A DNA stretch of 64,000 nucleotides from Rubrobacter calidifluminis. GTDB lineage: Bacteria > Actinomycetota > Rubrobacteria > Rubrobacterales > Rubrobacteraceae. The notes beneath the pieces were generated by a model. The model worked only from the letters and a program-made list of their open reading frames with translations. It did not search any database and was not told the origin of the DNA. Each line of letters starts with the position of its first letter. Positions within the stretch are counted from its first letter, which is position 1. Both the position numbers and the translations under genes were made by a program. This document shows, piece by piece, positions 41,773 through 49,299 of the stretch. The stretch lies in the NCBI RefSeq assembly GCF_028617075.1, contig NZ_JAQKGV010000007.1, forward strand, positions 1 through 64,000, in the 5' to 3' direction.

Positions 41773-42129
41773 ATGGCGGAGTTCCACAAGCTGGCGGCCG
41801 CAGGAGAGATAGGGCCCGGCCAGATCCGGCGCTACACCGTCGCGGAGAGGCCCGTCGCCCTGTGCAACATCGAAGGCGAGTTTCACGCCTTCGAGGACAT
41901 CTGCACCCACCAGTACGCCCACCTGAGCGAGGGCGAGCTGCTTGAGGGCGGCCGCATCAAGTGCCCGCTGCACGGCGCCGTCTTCGACGTCCGGACCGGG
42001 GAGGCGAAGAGCCTCCCCGCCGTCAAGCCCGTCCCCAAGCACGAGGTGAAGATCGAGGACGGCTTCGTCTACGTCGCGCTCAACCCCGAGCGGGTGAAGG
42101 TCGGCGGGAGGCGCCGCCGCAGGAGGTAG
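41773..42129 (+). CDS. Rieske-type [2Fe-2S] ferredoxin in the suf operon
   Basis: A 118-residue single-domain Rieske protein. The cluster ligands are C44/H46 (CTHQYAHL) and C64/H67 (CPLHGAVFD), as in the small ferredoxins of aromatic dioxygenases. It lies between sufD and sufS with gaps of 1 and 2 bases, an arrangement known in actinobacterial suf operons. A role as electron donor in cluster assembly is inferred from position; it could also be the ferredoxin of an oxygenase elsewhere. The C-terminus is a run of Arg/Gly residues. Confidence 0.87.
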   Translation: MAEFHKLAAAGEIGPGQIRRYTVAERPVALCNIEGEFHAFEDICTHQYAHLSEGELLEGGRIKCPLHGAVFDVRTGEAKSLPAVKPVPKHEVKIEDGFVYVALNPERVKVGGRRRRRR

Positions 42130-42131
42130 AA

Positions 42132-43361
42132 GTGTACGACGTGGAGAAGGTCCGCTCGGACTTCCCGATCCTCTCGCGCGAGGTAAACGGCCACCCCCTC
42201 GCCTACCTGGACAACGCGGCGACCTCCCAGAAACCCCGCCAGGTTCTCGCGGCGCTGGAGGAGTACTACACCCACCACAACGCCAACGTCAAGCGCGGTG
42301 TGCACCGCCTCGCGGAGGAGGCGACCTCGCTCTACGAGGGCGCGAGGGAGAAGGTCGCCCGCTTCATCGGGGCGCCGGATGCACGCGGGCTGGTCTTCAC
42401 CCGCGGGACGACCGAGGCGATAAACCTGGTCGCCCACGGCTGGGCGAGGAAGTTCCTGCGCGAGGGCGACGAGGTAGTCCTGACCGAGGCCGAGCACCAC
42501 TCGAACCTCGTGCCCTGGCAGCTCGCCGCGGGGGCGACCGGAGCCCGTCTGCGCTTCATCCCGATACGCGAGGACGGAACGCTCGACATGGAGGAGGCAG
42601 AGCGCATCATCGGGGAGCGCACCCGCCTCGTCTGCTGCGCCCACGCCTCGAACGTGCTCGCGACCGTCAACCCCGTCGAGCGCCTGGCGCGGATGGCCCA
42701 CGCACACGGAGCGCTCCTGCTCGTCGACGGGGCGCAGAGCGCGCCGCACCTGCCGGTGGACGTGGAAGAGCTCGGCTGCGACTTCTTCGCCGCGAGCGGG
42801 CACAAGATGCTCGGTCCCACGGGGGTGGGGTTCCTGTGGAGCCGTCCCGGGCTGCTCGAGGAGATGGACCCCTTCCTGGGCGGCGGGGAGATGATCCGGG
42901 AGGTGCACCTTGACCACTCCACCTGGAACGACATCCCGTACAAGTTCGAGGCCGGGACGATGAACATCGCGCAGGCCGTGGGGCTCGGCAAAGCGGTAGA
43001 CTATCTGCGGGAGCTCGGCATGGATGAGATAAGAGAGCACGAGAGCAGGCTCGGGCGCTACGCCTGCGAGCTGCTCTCCGCGGAGGTCGAAGACGCCGTC
43101 ATCTACGGCCCCGGGGAGGAGCGCACCGGGGTCCTCGCGTTCAGCCTGCCCGACGTGCACCCGCACGACCTGGCGCAGCTTCTGGACCAGGAAGGCATCG
43201 CGATAAGGAGCGGCCACCACTGCTGCCAGCCGCTCATGCGCCGCCTCGGCGTCGTGGCGACCGCGCGGGCGAGCTTCTACCTCTACAACACGGAGGATGA
43301 GGTACAAAGGTTCGTCGGCGCGGTGAAGAAGGCCCGCGAGTTCTTCGGAGCGTTCGCCTGA
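42132..43361 (+). CDS. sufS: SufS, group II cysteine desulfurase
   Basis: A 409-residue PLP enzyme that takes sulfur from L-cysteine as a persulfide and passes it to SufU. PLP lysine K225 (SGHKMLGPTG) and the active-site loop RSGHHCCQPLMRR are visible; C364 is the likely persulfide cysteine, next to a second Cys. The EAEHHSN motif binds the cofactor ring. GTG 42132 follows AGGAGG. The next gene, sufU, starts 1 base after its stop. Confidence 0.95.
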   Translation: MYDVEKVRSDFPILSREVNGHPLAYLDNAATSQKPRQVLAALEEYYTHHNANVKRGVHRLAEEATSLYEGAREKVARFIGAPDARGLVFTRGTTEAINLVAHGWARKFLREGDEVVLTEAEHHSNLVPWQLAAGATGARLRFIPIREDGTLDMEEAERIIGERTRLVCCAHASNVLATVNPVERLARMAHAHGALLLVDGAQSAPHLPVDVEELGCDFFAASGHKMLGPTGVGFLWSRPGLLEEMDPFLGGGEMIREVHLDHSTWNDIPYKFEAGTMNIAQAVGLGKAVDYLRELGMDEIREHESRLGRYACELLSAEVEDAVIYGPGEERTGVLAFSLPDVHPHDLAQLLDQEGIAIRSGHHCCQPLMRRLGVVATARASFYLYNTEDEVQRFVGAVKKAREFFGAFA

Positions 43362-43362
43362 G

Positions 43363-43776
43363 ATGATGCGCGACCTCTACGGCCAGATCATCATGGACCA
43401 CTACAGGCGCCCCCGCAATCGGGGCGAGCTGGAAGGTGCCGGGCTCACCGAGCACCTGCTGAACCCACTCTGCGGCGACGAGGTGACCGTCTACGCCACC
43501 TTCGAGGAGGACAGGCTCGCCGATGTCAGGTTCACCGGGCGGGGGTGTTCGATCTCGCAGGCCTCGGCCTCGATGATGACCGAGCGGCTCAAAGGCAAGA
43601 GCCGGGAGGAGGCAGAGCAGGAGATAAAGCGCTTCAAGCGGATGATGACCGGTGAGGAGGAGTTTCCCGAAGGCGAGGAGCTCTACGCCCTCAAGGGCGT
43701 GATCCAGTACCCCTCCCGCGTCCGCTGCGCCACGCTCGCCTGGGACGCCTTCGAGCGGGGGCTCGGGAAGACATGA
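43363..43776 (+). CDS. sufU: SufU, zinc-dependent sulfurtransferase
   Basis: A 137-residue IscU-like protein of the SufU branch. Zinc and persulfide ligands are C37, D39 (LCGDE), C62 (GRGCSIS) and C122 (RVRCATL). The SufU-specific insertion before the last cysteine is present (GEELYALKGVIQYPSR). It accepts sulfur from SufS and hands it to SufBCD. ATG ATG at 43363 gives two possible starts. Its TGA overlaps the ATG of the next small gene. Confidence 0.95.
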   Translation: MMRDLYGQIIMDHYRRPRNRGELEGAGLTEHLLNPLCGDEVTVYATFEEDRLADVRFTGRGCSISQASASMMTERLKGKSREEAEQEIKRFKRMMTGEEEFPEGEELYALKGVIQYPSRVRCATLAWDAFERGLGKT

Positions 43777-44129
43777 CGCGGGGCATCTTGATCGGTGGTC
43801 TGGTCGAACGACCGGGGATACTGGGCGAGCGGGAGGACGTGCTCTCGCTCGCCGGTCCAGAGATAGAGGGCGGGTACATCCGGGTGAGCTCGGGCGGGTT
43901 CTCCGCCGTCGTCGGGCGCGAGGAGGCCGGCGAACGGGCGATGGTCGCGACCCGGCACAACGCAGAAGAGATCACGCCCGAGCGCGGCGGCCCGTGGCGG
44001 CTGGTCGTCCTCGGCGGCCCCTGCTACCGGAGCGTCAAGAACCTGGAGCGCGTCGAGCTGCTCGCGGAGACCCCGAGGGAGACGGCGAAGGAGATCGCGC
44101 TCGGGCGCATCTCCGGCGGGGAACGGTAG
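43773..44129 (+). CDS. Small protein resembling half of a sulfite-oxidase molybdopterin domain
   Basis: A 118-residue protein translationally coupled to sufU by an ATGA overlap. The stretch from residue 35, through FSAVV, ATRHNAEEITPE and GGPWRLVVLGGPCYRSVKNLERVEL, follows the C-terminal half of the sulfite-oxidase Moco domain, where GGPLRLVVP...G..SVKW is typical. The N-terminal half with the molybdenum-binding cysteine is absent, so it cannot hold Moco in the usual way. C84 is its only cysteine. Placement in the suf operon suggests a link to sulfur or cluster transfer, but that is inference. Confidence 0.6.
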   Translation: MTRGILIGGLVERPGILGEREDVLSLAGPEIEGGYIRVSSGGFSAVVGREEAGERAMVATRHNAEEITPERGGPWRLVVLGGPCYRSVKNLERVELLAETPRETAKEIALGRISGGER

Positions 44130-44162
44130 AGAGCGGTCGCTGCTGCTAAAATCTCCCGTACT

Positions 44163-44387
44163 ATGATGCTCTCACGTCGTACCGCGAACATTCTGCTCGT
44201 TATCGGACTCTACACCCTCTTCGTCTGGGGTACCCGGGCGATAACCTTCTACCAGCAGCTCAGGGACGGGACGATGGTCGCGCCGGCCGTCCACTTCACG
44301 CTCGTCGTGATAGGGGTGGTCATAGGGATCTACCTGACCTACCTGGGCTTCAAGGGACGCTCCGCCGCTCCCCGTAGGAAGGGCTAG
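44163..44387 (+). CDS. Small two-helix membrane protein (SCO4848-like)
   Basis: A 74-residue protein beginning MMLSRRTANILLVIGLYTLFVW, with a second helix (VHFTLVVIGVVIGIYLTYLGF) and a basic tail. The pattern resembles actinobacterial SCO4848-family membrane proteins of unknown function. A TAAAAT box ends 10 bases before the first ATG and there is no ribosome site, so its mRNA is nearly leaderless. It closes the rightward block and shares CTAG with the convergent epimerase gene. Confidence 0.62.
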   Translation: MMLSRRTANILLVIGLYTLFVWGTRAITFYQQLRDGTMVAPAVHFTLVVIGVVIGIYLTYLGFKGRSAAPRRKG

Positions 44388-46318
44388 GAGCCGTCCCTCC
44401 ACCAGCTGTCCGTGTCCTGCCGCGAAGGCTCCGATCCTCGCGCGGTGGAGTAGTTGGGGACCAGCCGGCGCAGGATCTCGAGCGCCCTGCGGTCATCCTG
44501 GGCGCGGGCGTAGAAGACCATCTCCTCCGCGAGCGCGAGCGGGTCCTCCTCGGGAACCACCTCCGATGAGAGCCTGAAGACCATCGGGTGGTCCGTGGGT
44601 TCGCGGCGCTCGTCGATCCCGGAGAGTTCCTCCCGGATCTTCTCCCCCGGCCTCAGGCCGGTGTAGCGGATCTCCACGCCCGCAGCGCCCATTACCTCGA
44701 TCATCTTGCGCGCCAGGTCGACTATCCTGACCGGCTCGCCCATCTCGAGCAGGTAGGTGCCGTAGGAGTCGGCCATCGCCCCGGCCTGCAGGATCAGGGA
44801 GACCGCCTCCGGGATGGTCATGAAGTAGCGGGTCATCTCGGGATGGGTGACGGTGACGGGGCCCCCGGCCTCTATCTGCCGGCGGAAGGTCGGCACCACC
44901 GACCCCCGGCTCCCGAGGACGTTCCCGAAGCGCACCGAGGCGTAGACCGTCTCCGGGTACTCCTCGGAGAACGCCCGCACGATGATCTCCGCCAGGCGCT
45001 TGGTCGCCCCCATCACGTTCGCCGGGTTGACGGCCTTGTCGGTCGAGACGTTGACGAACTTCTCGGCCCCGTACTCCCCGGCGGCCCGGGCGACGTTTAT
45101 CGTGCCGTAGACGTTGTTGACGATGGCCTCGGTCGCCTGCAGCTCCATCATCGGAACGTGCTTGTACGCAGCGGCGTGGAAGACGAGCTCGGGCCGGAAG
45201 CGCTCGAAGGCGTGGCCCACCCGGTCGGGGAGCGTGACGTCCCCGACGAAGAGCTCGGCCTCGGAGAAGTCCTCGCGCGAGAGCTCCTCGCTCAGGTAGT
45301 AGAGCCCGCTCTCGTCGCGGTCGAAGAGGATGAGCTTCGCCGGCCCGAGCCGCGAGATCTGGCGGGAGAGCTCCCGCCCGATCGAACCGCTCGCCCCGGT
45401 CACCAGAACCCGCCGTCCGTTTATGTACCCCGAGAGCGCGTCGAGGTCTATGTCCACAGGCTCGCGCCCGAGCAGATCCTCTATCTGCAGCTCCCTGAGC
45501 CTTATCGTGCCGTGCGAGAGCACCTCGTCGAGCTCTGGCATGACCTTCACCTCGACCCCGGCCCTCACGCAGCTGCGCCAGATCGAATCCATCCACTCCC
45601 GGCTCGCCCGCGGCACGGCGATGATCACCTGGTCGACGCCGTGCCGGGATATGACCTCCTCCACGTCGCCGGGGCCGCCGAGCACCGGAACCCCCTCGAT
45701 GTGCCGCCCCACGTCCTCCCCCGACTCGCTGATGAACCCGACCACCTGCGCGTTCATCGCCGGCGTGCGCCAGATGTGCGAGGCGAGCGCCACCCCGGCC
45801 TCCTCGGCCCCCACGATCACCGTGCGCGTCCTGCGTCCGATCTCCCTCAAAGAAAGCTCGTAGAAGACCCTGGGATACAGCCTGACCGCGACGAGCTGCA
45901 CGTACGCCAGGACCGCCCCCACCAGGACCACCGAGAGCGGGACCGGCCGGTAAGGCAGGATCAGCTCGCCTATCGCGTAGTCGGCGATGAGCATGACCCC
46001 GGCCGCGATCGCCGTCGCGCTCGCCACCTGTACTCCCTGGTAGATCCCGGTGTAGCGCAATATGCTCTGGTAGACCCCGCTCTCCCAGAGCAGCAGCACG
46101 AAGACCACCGCCCCGAAGAGCGCAAAAGGCCAGAAAGCCTCCCACCAGGTGTCCCTCACCTGGCCGTCGAACCTGAAAAGAAGCCCCACGACGAGCGACT
46201 CGAGCACGATCGCCGCATCCACCAGCATCGCCGCCCCGCGCCTGAGCGTCGGCGGCGATTGGCGCAGCCGCTGCTGCGCCCTCCCGAGTAGCTCCGTCCC
46301 CCTCTCTTTAAGCATCAT
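44384..46318 (-). CDS. CapD/WbpM-type UDP-sugar 4,6-dehydratase
   Basis: A 644-residue inner-membrane protein: four N-terminal helices (about 30-135), a first nucleotide-binding domain (RTRTVIVGAEEAGVALASHI) and a catalytic SDR domain (VTGASGSIGRELSRQI, FHAAAYKHVPMME, then SVRFGNVLGSRGSVVPTF). Such enzymes convert UDP-GlcNAc to a 4-keto-6-deoxy sugar for capsule, O-antigen or glycoprotein sugars. The catalytic Tyr is replaced by Met in the YKHVPMM-type family, as is normal for this class. ATG 46318 lies 6 bases after a TAAAAT box, suggesting a leaderless transcript. Confidence 0.9.
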   Translation of the reverse strand: MMLKERGTELLGRAQQRLRQSPPTLRRGAAMLVDAAIVLESLVVGLLFRFDGQVRDTWWEAFWPFALFGAVVFVLLLWESGVYQSILRYTGIYQGVQVASATAIAAGVMLIADYAIGELILPYRPVPLSVVLVGAVLAYVQLVAVRLYPRVFYELSLREIGRRTRTVIVGAEEAGVALASHIWRTPAMNAQVVGFISESGEDVGRHIEGVPVLGGPGDVEEVISRHGVDQVIIAVPRASREWMDSIWRSCVRAGVEVKVMPELDEVLSHGTIRLRELQIEDLLGREPVDIDLDALSGYINGRRVLVTGASGSIGRELSRQISRLGPAKLILFDRDESGLYYLSEELSREDFSEAELFVGDVTLPDRVGHAFERFRPELVFHAAAYKHVPMMELQATEAIVNNVYGTINVARAAGEYGAEKFVNVSTDKAVNPANVMGATKRLAEIIVRAFSEEYPETVYASVRFGNVLGSRGSVVPTFRRQIEAGGPVTVTHPEMTRYFMTIPEAVSLILQAGAMADSYGTYLLEMGEPVRIVDLARKMIEVMGAAGVEIRYTGLRPGEKIREELSGIDERREPTDHPMVFRLSSEVVPEEDPLALAEEMVFYARAQDDRRALEILRRLVPNYSTARGSEPSRQDTDSWWRDGS

Positions 46319-46324
46319 TGCGTT

Positions 46325-46330
46325 ATTTTA
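46325..46330 (-). promoter_or_regulatory. -10 box placed for leaderless transcription of the capD-like gene
   Basis: TAAAAT on the minus strand, separated from ATG 46318 by exactly 6 bases with no ribosome site between. No clear -35 box. Confidence 0.5.
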
Positions 46331-46388
46331 CAGTTTGTTGAGGACGCAGGTCCAGAGAGAACACCTCCCACCCTTCGATCATACACCG

Positions 46389-47369
46389 CTAGGAGGAGAA
46401 AACCTTCAGCGAGGGCAACGCGGCGAGCGCGCAGCAGACGGCGGCGGCGAGGGCGATCCCGGCGACGGCGGTCCCTCCACCCCGGGCGAACAGGAGGGCG
46501 GCGAAGCCGGAGAGCACGCTCGCGCCGTAGTAGAGGTTGCTCGTGCGGCGGTGCAGCGCGGTCGAGGGGGTTATGCGCTGGTAGACGTGCTCCCGGTGGG
46601 CGGAGAAGACGTTCTTCCCGGCCAGGAGCCTGCGGAGGAGCGTGTAGGCGGTGTCGAAGAGGTAGGGGGTGAAGACGAGCGCGCAGGCCACCGACCCGAT
46701 GGGGGACCATACGTCACCCGGCACGGGGGCGTAGAGGGTGACGGCGGCGAGCGCGAACCCCAGGAAGTAGCTGCCCGCGTCGCCGCAGAAGGTGGAGGCC
46801 GGGCTCACGTTCCAGACGAGGAAGCCCGCGGCGGCCCCCGCGAGGGCGGGGAGGAAGGCTCCCGCGCCGCCGGAGAGGGCGTGCAGGAAGAAGGCGCTCG
46901 AGATGGCCACCCCGCCGGTGATGCCGTCTATACCATCCATGAAGTTGAAGGCGTTGGAGAGGGCCGAGACCCAGAGCACCCCGACGACGAAGACCGCGGC
47001 GGCCAGGAGCCCGTCGGCGCGGGCCAAGAGCTGCGGTGGGTCGTAGAGGAGGAGCCCGGCGGCGGCCAGGAGCTGGGCGAGCGCCTTCGTCCCGAAGTGC
47101 AGCCCCCGCAGGTCGTCGGCGAGCCCGACCACCCCGATCAGGGTGGCCGCCACCAAAAGCGGCCAGACGTCCGAGGGGCGCGCGGCGGCGAACCCGACCC
47201 AGGTCGCGACGATTATCGCGGGGCCGCCGAGCCGGGGGGTCGGAACCTCGTGCGAGCTGCGGTCGTTGGGTACGTCGAGCAGGTTGCGCCCGAGCGCGTA
47301 GCGCACCAGGAGCGGCACGGCCGCGAGCGCGACGAGGAAGGCGAGCCCGAAGGAGACCGTCTCCCTCAC
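46389..47369 (-). CDS. Polyprenyl-phosphate hexosaminyl-1-phosphate transferase (WecA/GT4 family)
   Basis: A 326-residue membrane enzyme with about ten helices. Conserved loops are LDVPNDRSSHEVPTPRLGG, the Mg-binding LADDLRGL, NAFNFMDGIDGITGG and the His-containing NVFSAHREHVYQRI, all typical of the WecA/TagO/MraY family. It links a sugar-1-phosphate to undecaprenyl (or polyprenyl) phosphate, starting a surface polysaccharide. The GTG at 47369 overlaps the stop of the epimerase gene (GTGA). It follows the two sugar-modifying genes in a leftward operon. Confidence 0.9.
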   Translation of the reverse strand: MRETVSFGLAFLVALAAVPLLVRYALGRNLLDVPNDRSSHEVPTPRLGGPAIIVATWVGFAAARPSDVWPLLVAATLIGVVGLADDLRGLHFGTKALAQLLAAAGLLLYDPPQLLARADGLLAAAVFVVGVLWVSALSNAFNFMDGIDGITGGVAISSAFFLHALSGGAGAFLPALAGAAAGFLVWNVSPASTFCGDAGSYFLGFALAAVTLYAPVPGDVWSPIGSVACALVFTPYLFDTAYTLLRRLLAGKNVFSAHREHVYQRITPSTALHRRTSNLYYGASVLSGFAALLFARGGGTAVAGIALAAAVCCALAALPSLKVFSS

Positions 47370-48244
47370 CGGCGCACCAGCCCGACCTCGCGCAGCCGCT
47401 CCGCCTCGAGCGCTATCCCCTCCTCGAAGGTGCGCGGCGCGTAGCCGAGGTCCCGTCTCGCGGCTTCGTACGGGTAGGCCTTGTCCTCCCTGAGGCGCAT
47501 CACCTGCTCGGATTTTACCGGCAACGGGAGCCCCACCCTCTCGGCGAGGGCGAGTGCCCGGCGGGCGGGCTCGAGCGGGAGATGCACGAGATGAACCTTC
47601 CTGCCCAGCGCCCGGGCCGCCGCGAGCACGAGGTCCCGGTAGGCGAGCGGACGCCTTCCGGGCAGGTCGTAGGTCCTCCCCACGGCGGCGTCCCGCTCCA
47701 GCGCGGCGAGCATGCCCCGCGCGAGGTCCTCGTGGTAGACCGGCTGCCAGAGGTTCTCCCCATCCCCGAAGACGAGGAAGACGGGCGACCGGTCGAGGAA
47801 TCGCAAGAGAAGGTGCATGTTCCTGTCCAGCTCGGTGCCGTAGACCATCGTCGGACGCACGATCGTCCAGGCGAGGTCGCTCTCCCGCACCACCCTCTCG
47901 CCCTCCCGCTTGGGACGCGAGCGTGAGGGGTAGGCGGAGTGGGCGCTCGTGCTGCTCACCGCGAGCAGCCGCTCCACCCCGGCGCGGCGCACCGCCTCCA
48001 CGACTGCGGGAGCGTACTCCACGCCCGCCACGTGAGCGACGGCCTCCACCCCGGCGAACGCGCGGGAGAGCGCACCGGGGTCGCGTACGTCGGCCCGGAG
48101 GATCTCCACGTCGTGCCCGGCGAGGCGGCCCGCATTCGGGCTCTCCGGTCGCACCACGCAGCGTACGTCGTGCCCCGAGCGCAAGAGCGCCTCGAGCAGG
48201 GCGAGCCCGGGAAGGCTCGTCGCGCCTGTGAGCACGACCCTCAT
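47366..48244 (-). CDS. NAD-dependent epimerase/dehydratase family protein
   Basis: A 292-residue extended SDR. The start MRVVLTGATSLPGLALLEALL carries the TGxxxxxG NAD motif; VAHVAGVEYA and LAVSSTSAHSAYPSRSRPKREGE follow. The catalytic tyrosine position is unclear because YxxxK is written SRPKRE, so it may be an atypical member. It sits between dTDP-glucose dehydratase and the phosphoglycosyltransferase with tight spacing, so modification of a nucleotide or lipid-linked sugar is likely. Confidence 0.82.
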   Translation of the reverse strand: MRVVLTGATSLPGLALLEALLRSGHDVRCVVRPESPNAGRLAGHDVEILRADVRDPGALSRAFAGVEAVAHVAGVEYAPAVVEAVRRAGVERLLAVSSTSAHSAYPSRSRPKREGERVVRESDLAWTIVRPTMVYGTELDRNMHLLLRFLDRSPVFLVFGDGENLWQPVYHEDLARGMLAALERDAAVGRTYDLPGRRPLAYRDLVLAAARALGRKVHLVHLPLEPARRALALAERVGLPLPVKSEQVMRLREDKAYPYEAARRDLGYAPRTFEEGIALEAERLREVGLVRR

Positions 48245-48260
48245 CCCGGAGGGGACGACA

Positions 48261-49262
48261 TCAGCCGGCCAGGCCCGCGGAGACCTTCTCGGCCCACGCG
48301 GCGTTCTCCACGTACCAGGCGACCGTCTCGCGGATGCCGCGCTCGAAGGGGTGCTCCTGCCTCCAGCCGAGTTCCCGCCGCAGGAGGGAGGAATCGGTCG
48401 CGTAGCGGCGGTCGTGCCCGGGACGATCGGTGACGAAGGAGATCAGGTCGTGAGGTTTGCCCAGGGCGTCGAGGACGATCCTGGTTATCTCCAGGTTGGT
48501 GTGCTCGTTGCCCCCGCCGACGTTGTACACCCGCCCCGGCCTGCCCCTCTCCAGGACGAGCGCCACCGCCCGGCAGTGGTCCTCGACGTGCAGCCAGTCG
48601 CGGACGTTCATCCCGTCGCCGTAGAGGGGGACCGGCTCGTCCCTGAGCGCGTGGCGGATGAAGGAGGGGATGAGCTTCTCCGGGTACTGGTAGGGACCGT
48701 AGTTGTTCGAGCAGCGGGTTATGAGCACGTCCATCCCGTAGGTCTTGTGGTAGGCGCGGCACAGCAGATCCGCCGAAGCCTTCGAGGCCGCGTACGGGGA
48801 GTTGGGACGCAGCGGGGTCTCTTCGGTGAAAGGCGGGTCGTCGGGGCCGAGTGAGCCGTAGACCTCGTCCGTCGAGATCTGCAGGAAGCGCGAAACACCG
48901 TGCCGGCGGGCCGCCTCGAGCAGGTTCTGGGTACCGAGCACGTTCGTCTCGACGAAGACGCGCGGTCCGGCGATGCTGCGGTCGACGTGGCTCTCGGCGG
49001 CGAAGTTCACCACCGCGTCGAAGCCCCCGGAGAAGAGCGCCTCGACGAGCTGCGCGTCCTCTATGCTGCCGTGCACGAAGCGGTAGTTCGGCGCGTCCGC
49101 GAAGTCTTCGGTGTTCTCGAGCCAGCCCGCGTAGGTGAGGGCGTCGAGGTTCACCCACTCGGTCTCGGGACGCTCGCGGACCATCAGGCGCAGGAAGTTG
49201 CACCCGATGAAGCCGCAACCGCCGGTGACGAGGACCCGCCTCATGGAGACATCTGCCGACAC
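48261..49262 (-). CDS. rfbB: dTDP-glucose 4,6-dehydratase (RmlB)
   Basis: A 333-residue extended SDR that converts dTDP-glucose to dTDP-4-keto-6-deoxyglucose. It has TGGCGFIGCNFLR, NFAAESHVDRSI, STDEVYGSLG, YAASKASADLLCRAYHKTYG (catalytic YxxxK) and RCSNNYGPYQYPEKLIP, all standard RmlB motifs. Proposed start GTG 49262 lies exactly 6 bases after a TTAAAT box (TTGAGC at -35), implying a leaderless mRNA; ATG 49244 is the alternative. The rmlA, rmlC and rmlD genes are not in the window, so the final deoxysugar is unknown. Confidence 0.92.
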   Translation of the reverse strand: MSADVSMRRVLVTGGCGFIGCNFLRLMVRERPETEWVNLDALTYAGWLENTEDFADAPNYRFVHGSIEDAQLVEALFSGGFDAVVNFAAESHVDRSIAGPRVFVETNVLGTQNLLEAARRHGVSRFLQISTDEVYGSLGPDDPPFTEETPLRPNSPYAASKASADLLCRAYHKTYGMDVLITRCSNNYGPYQYPEKLIPSFIRHALRDEPVPLYGDGMNVRDWLHVEDHCRAVALVLERGRPGRVYNVGGGNEHTNLEITRIVLDALGKPHDLISFVTDRPGHDRRYATDSSLLRRELGWRQEHPFERGIRETVAWYVENAAWAEKVSAGLAG

Positions 49263-49268
49263 GGGGGC

Positions 49269-49297
49269 ATTTAACCACCCGGCGGCAGGTCGCTCAA
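49269..49297 (-). promoter_or_regulatory. Leaderless-type promoter of the rfbB operon
   Basis: On the minus strand TTGAGC (49297-49292) and TTAAAT (49274-49269) are 17 bases apart. Six bases follow to GTG 49262, so the message should begin at or near that codon. Confidence 0.5.
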
Positions 49298-49299
49298 GA

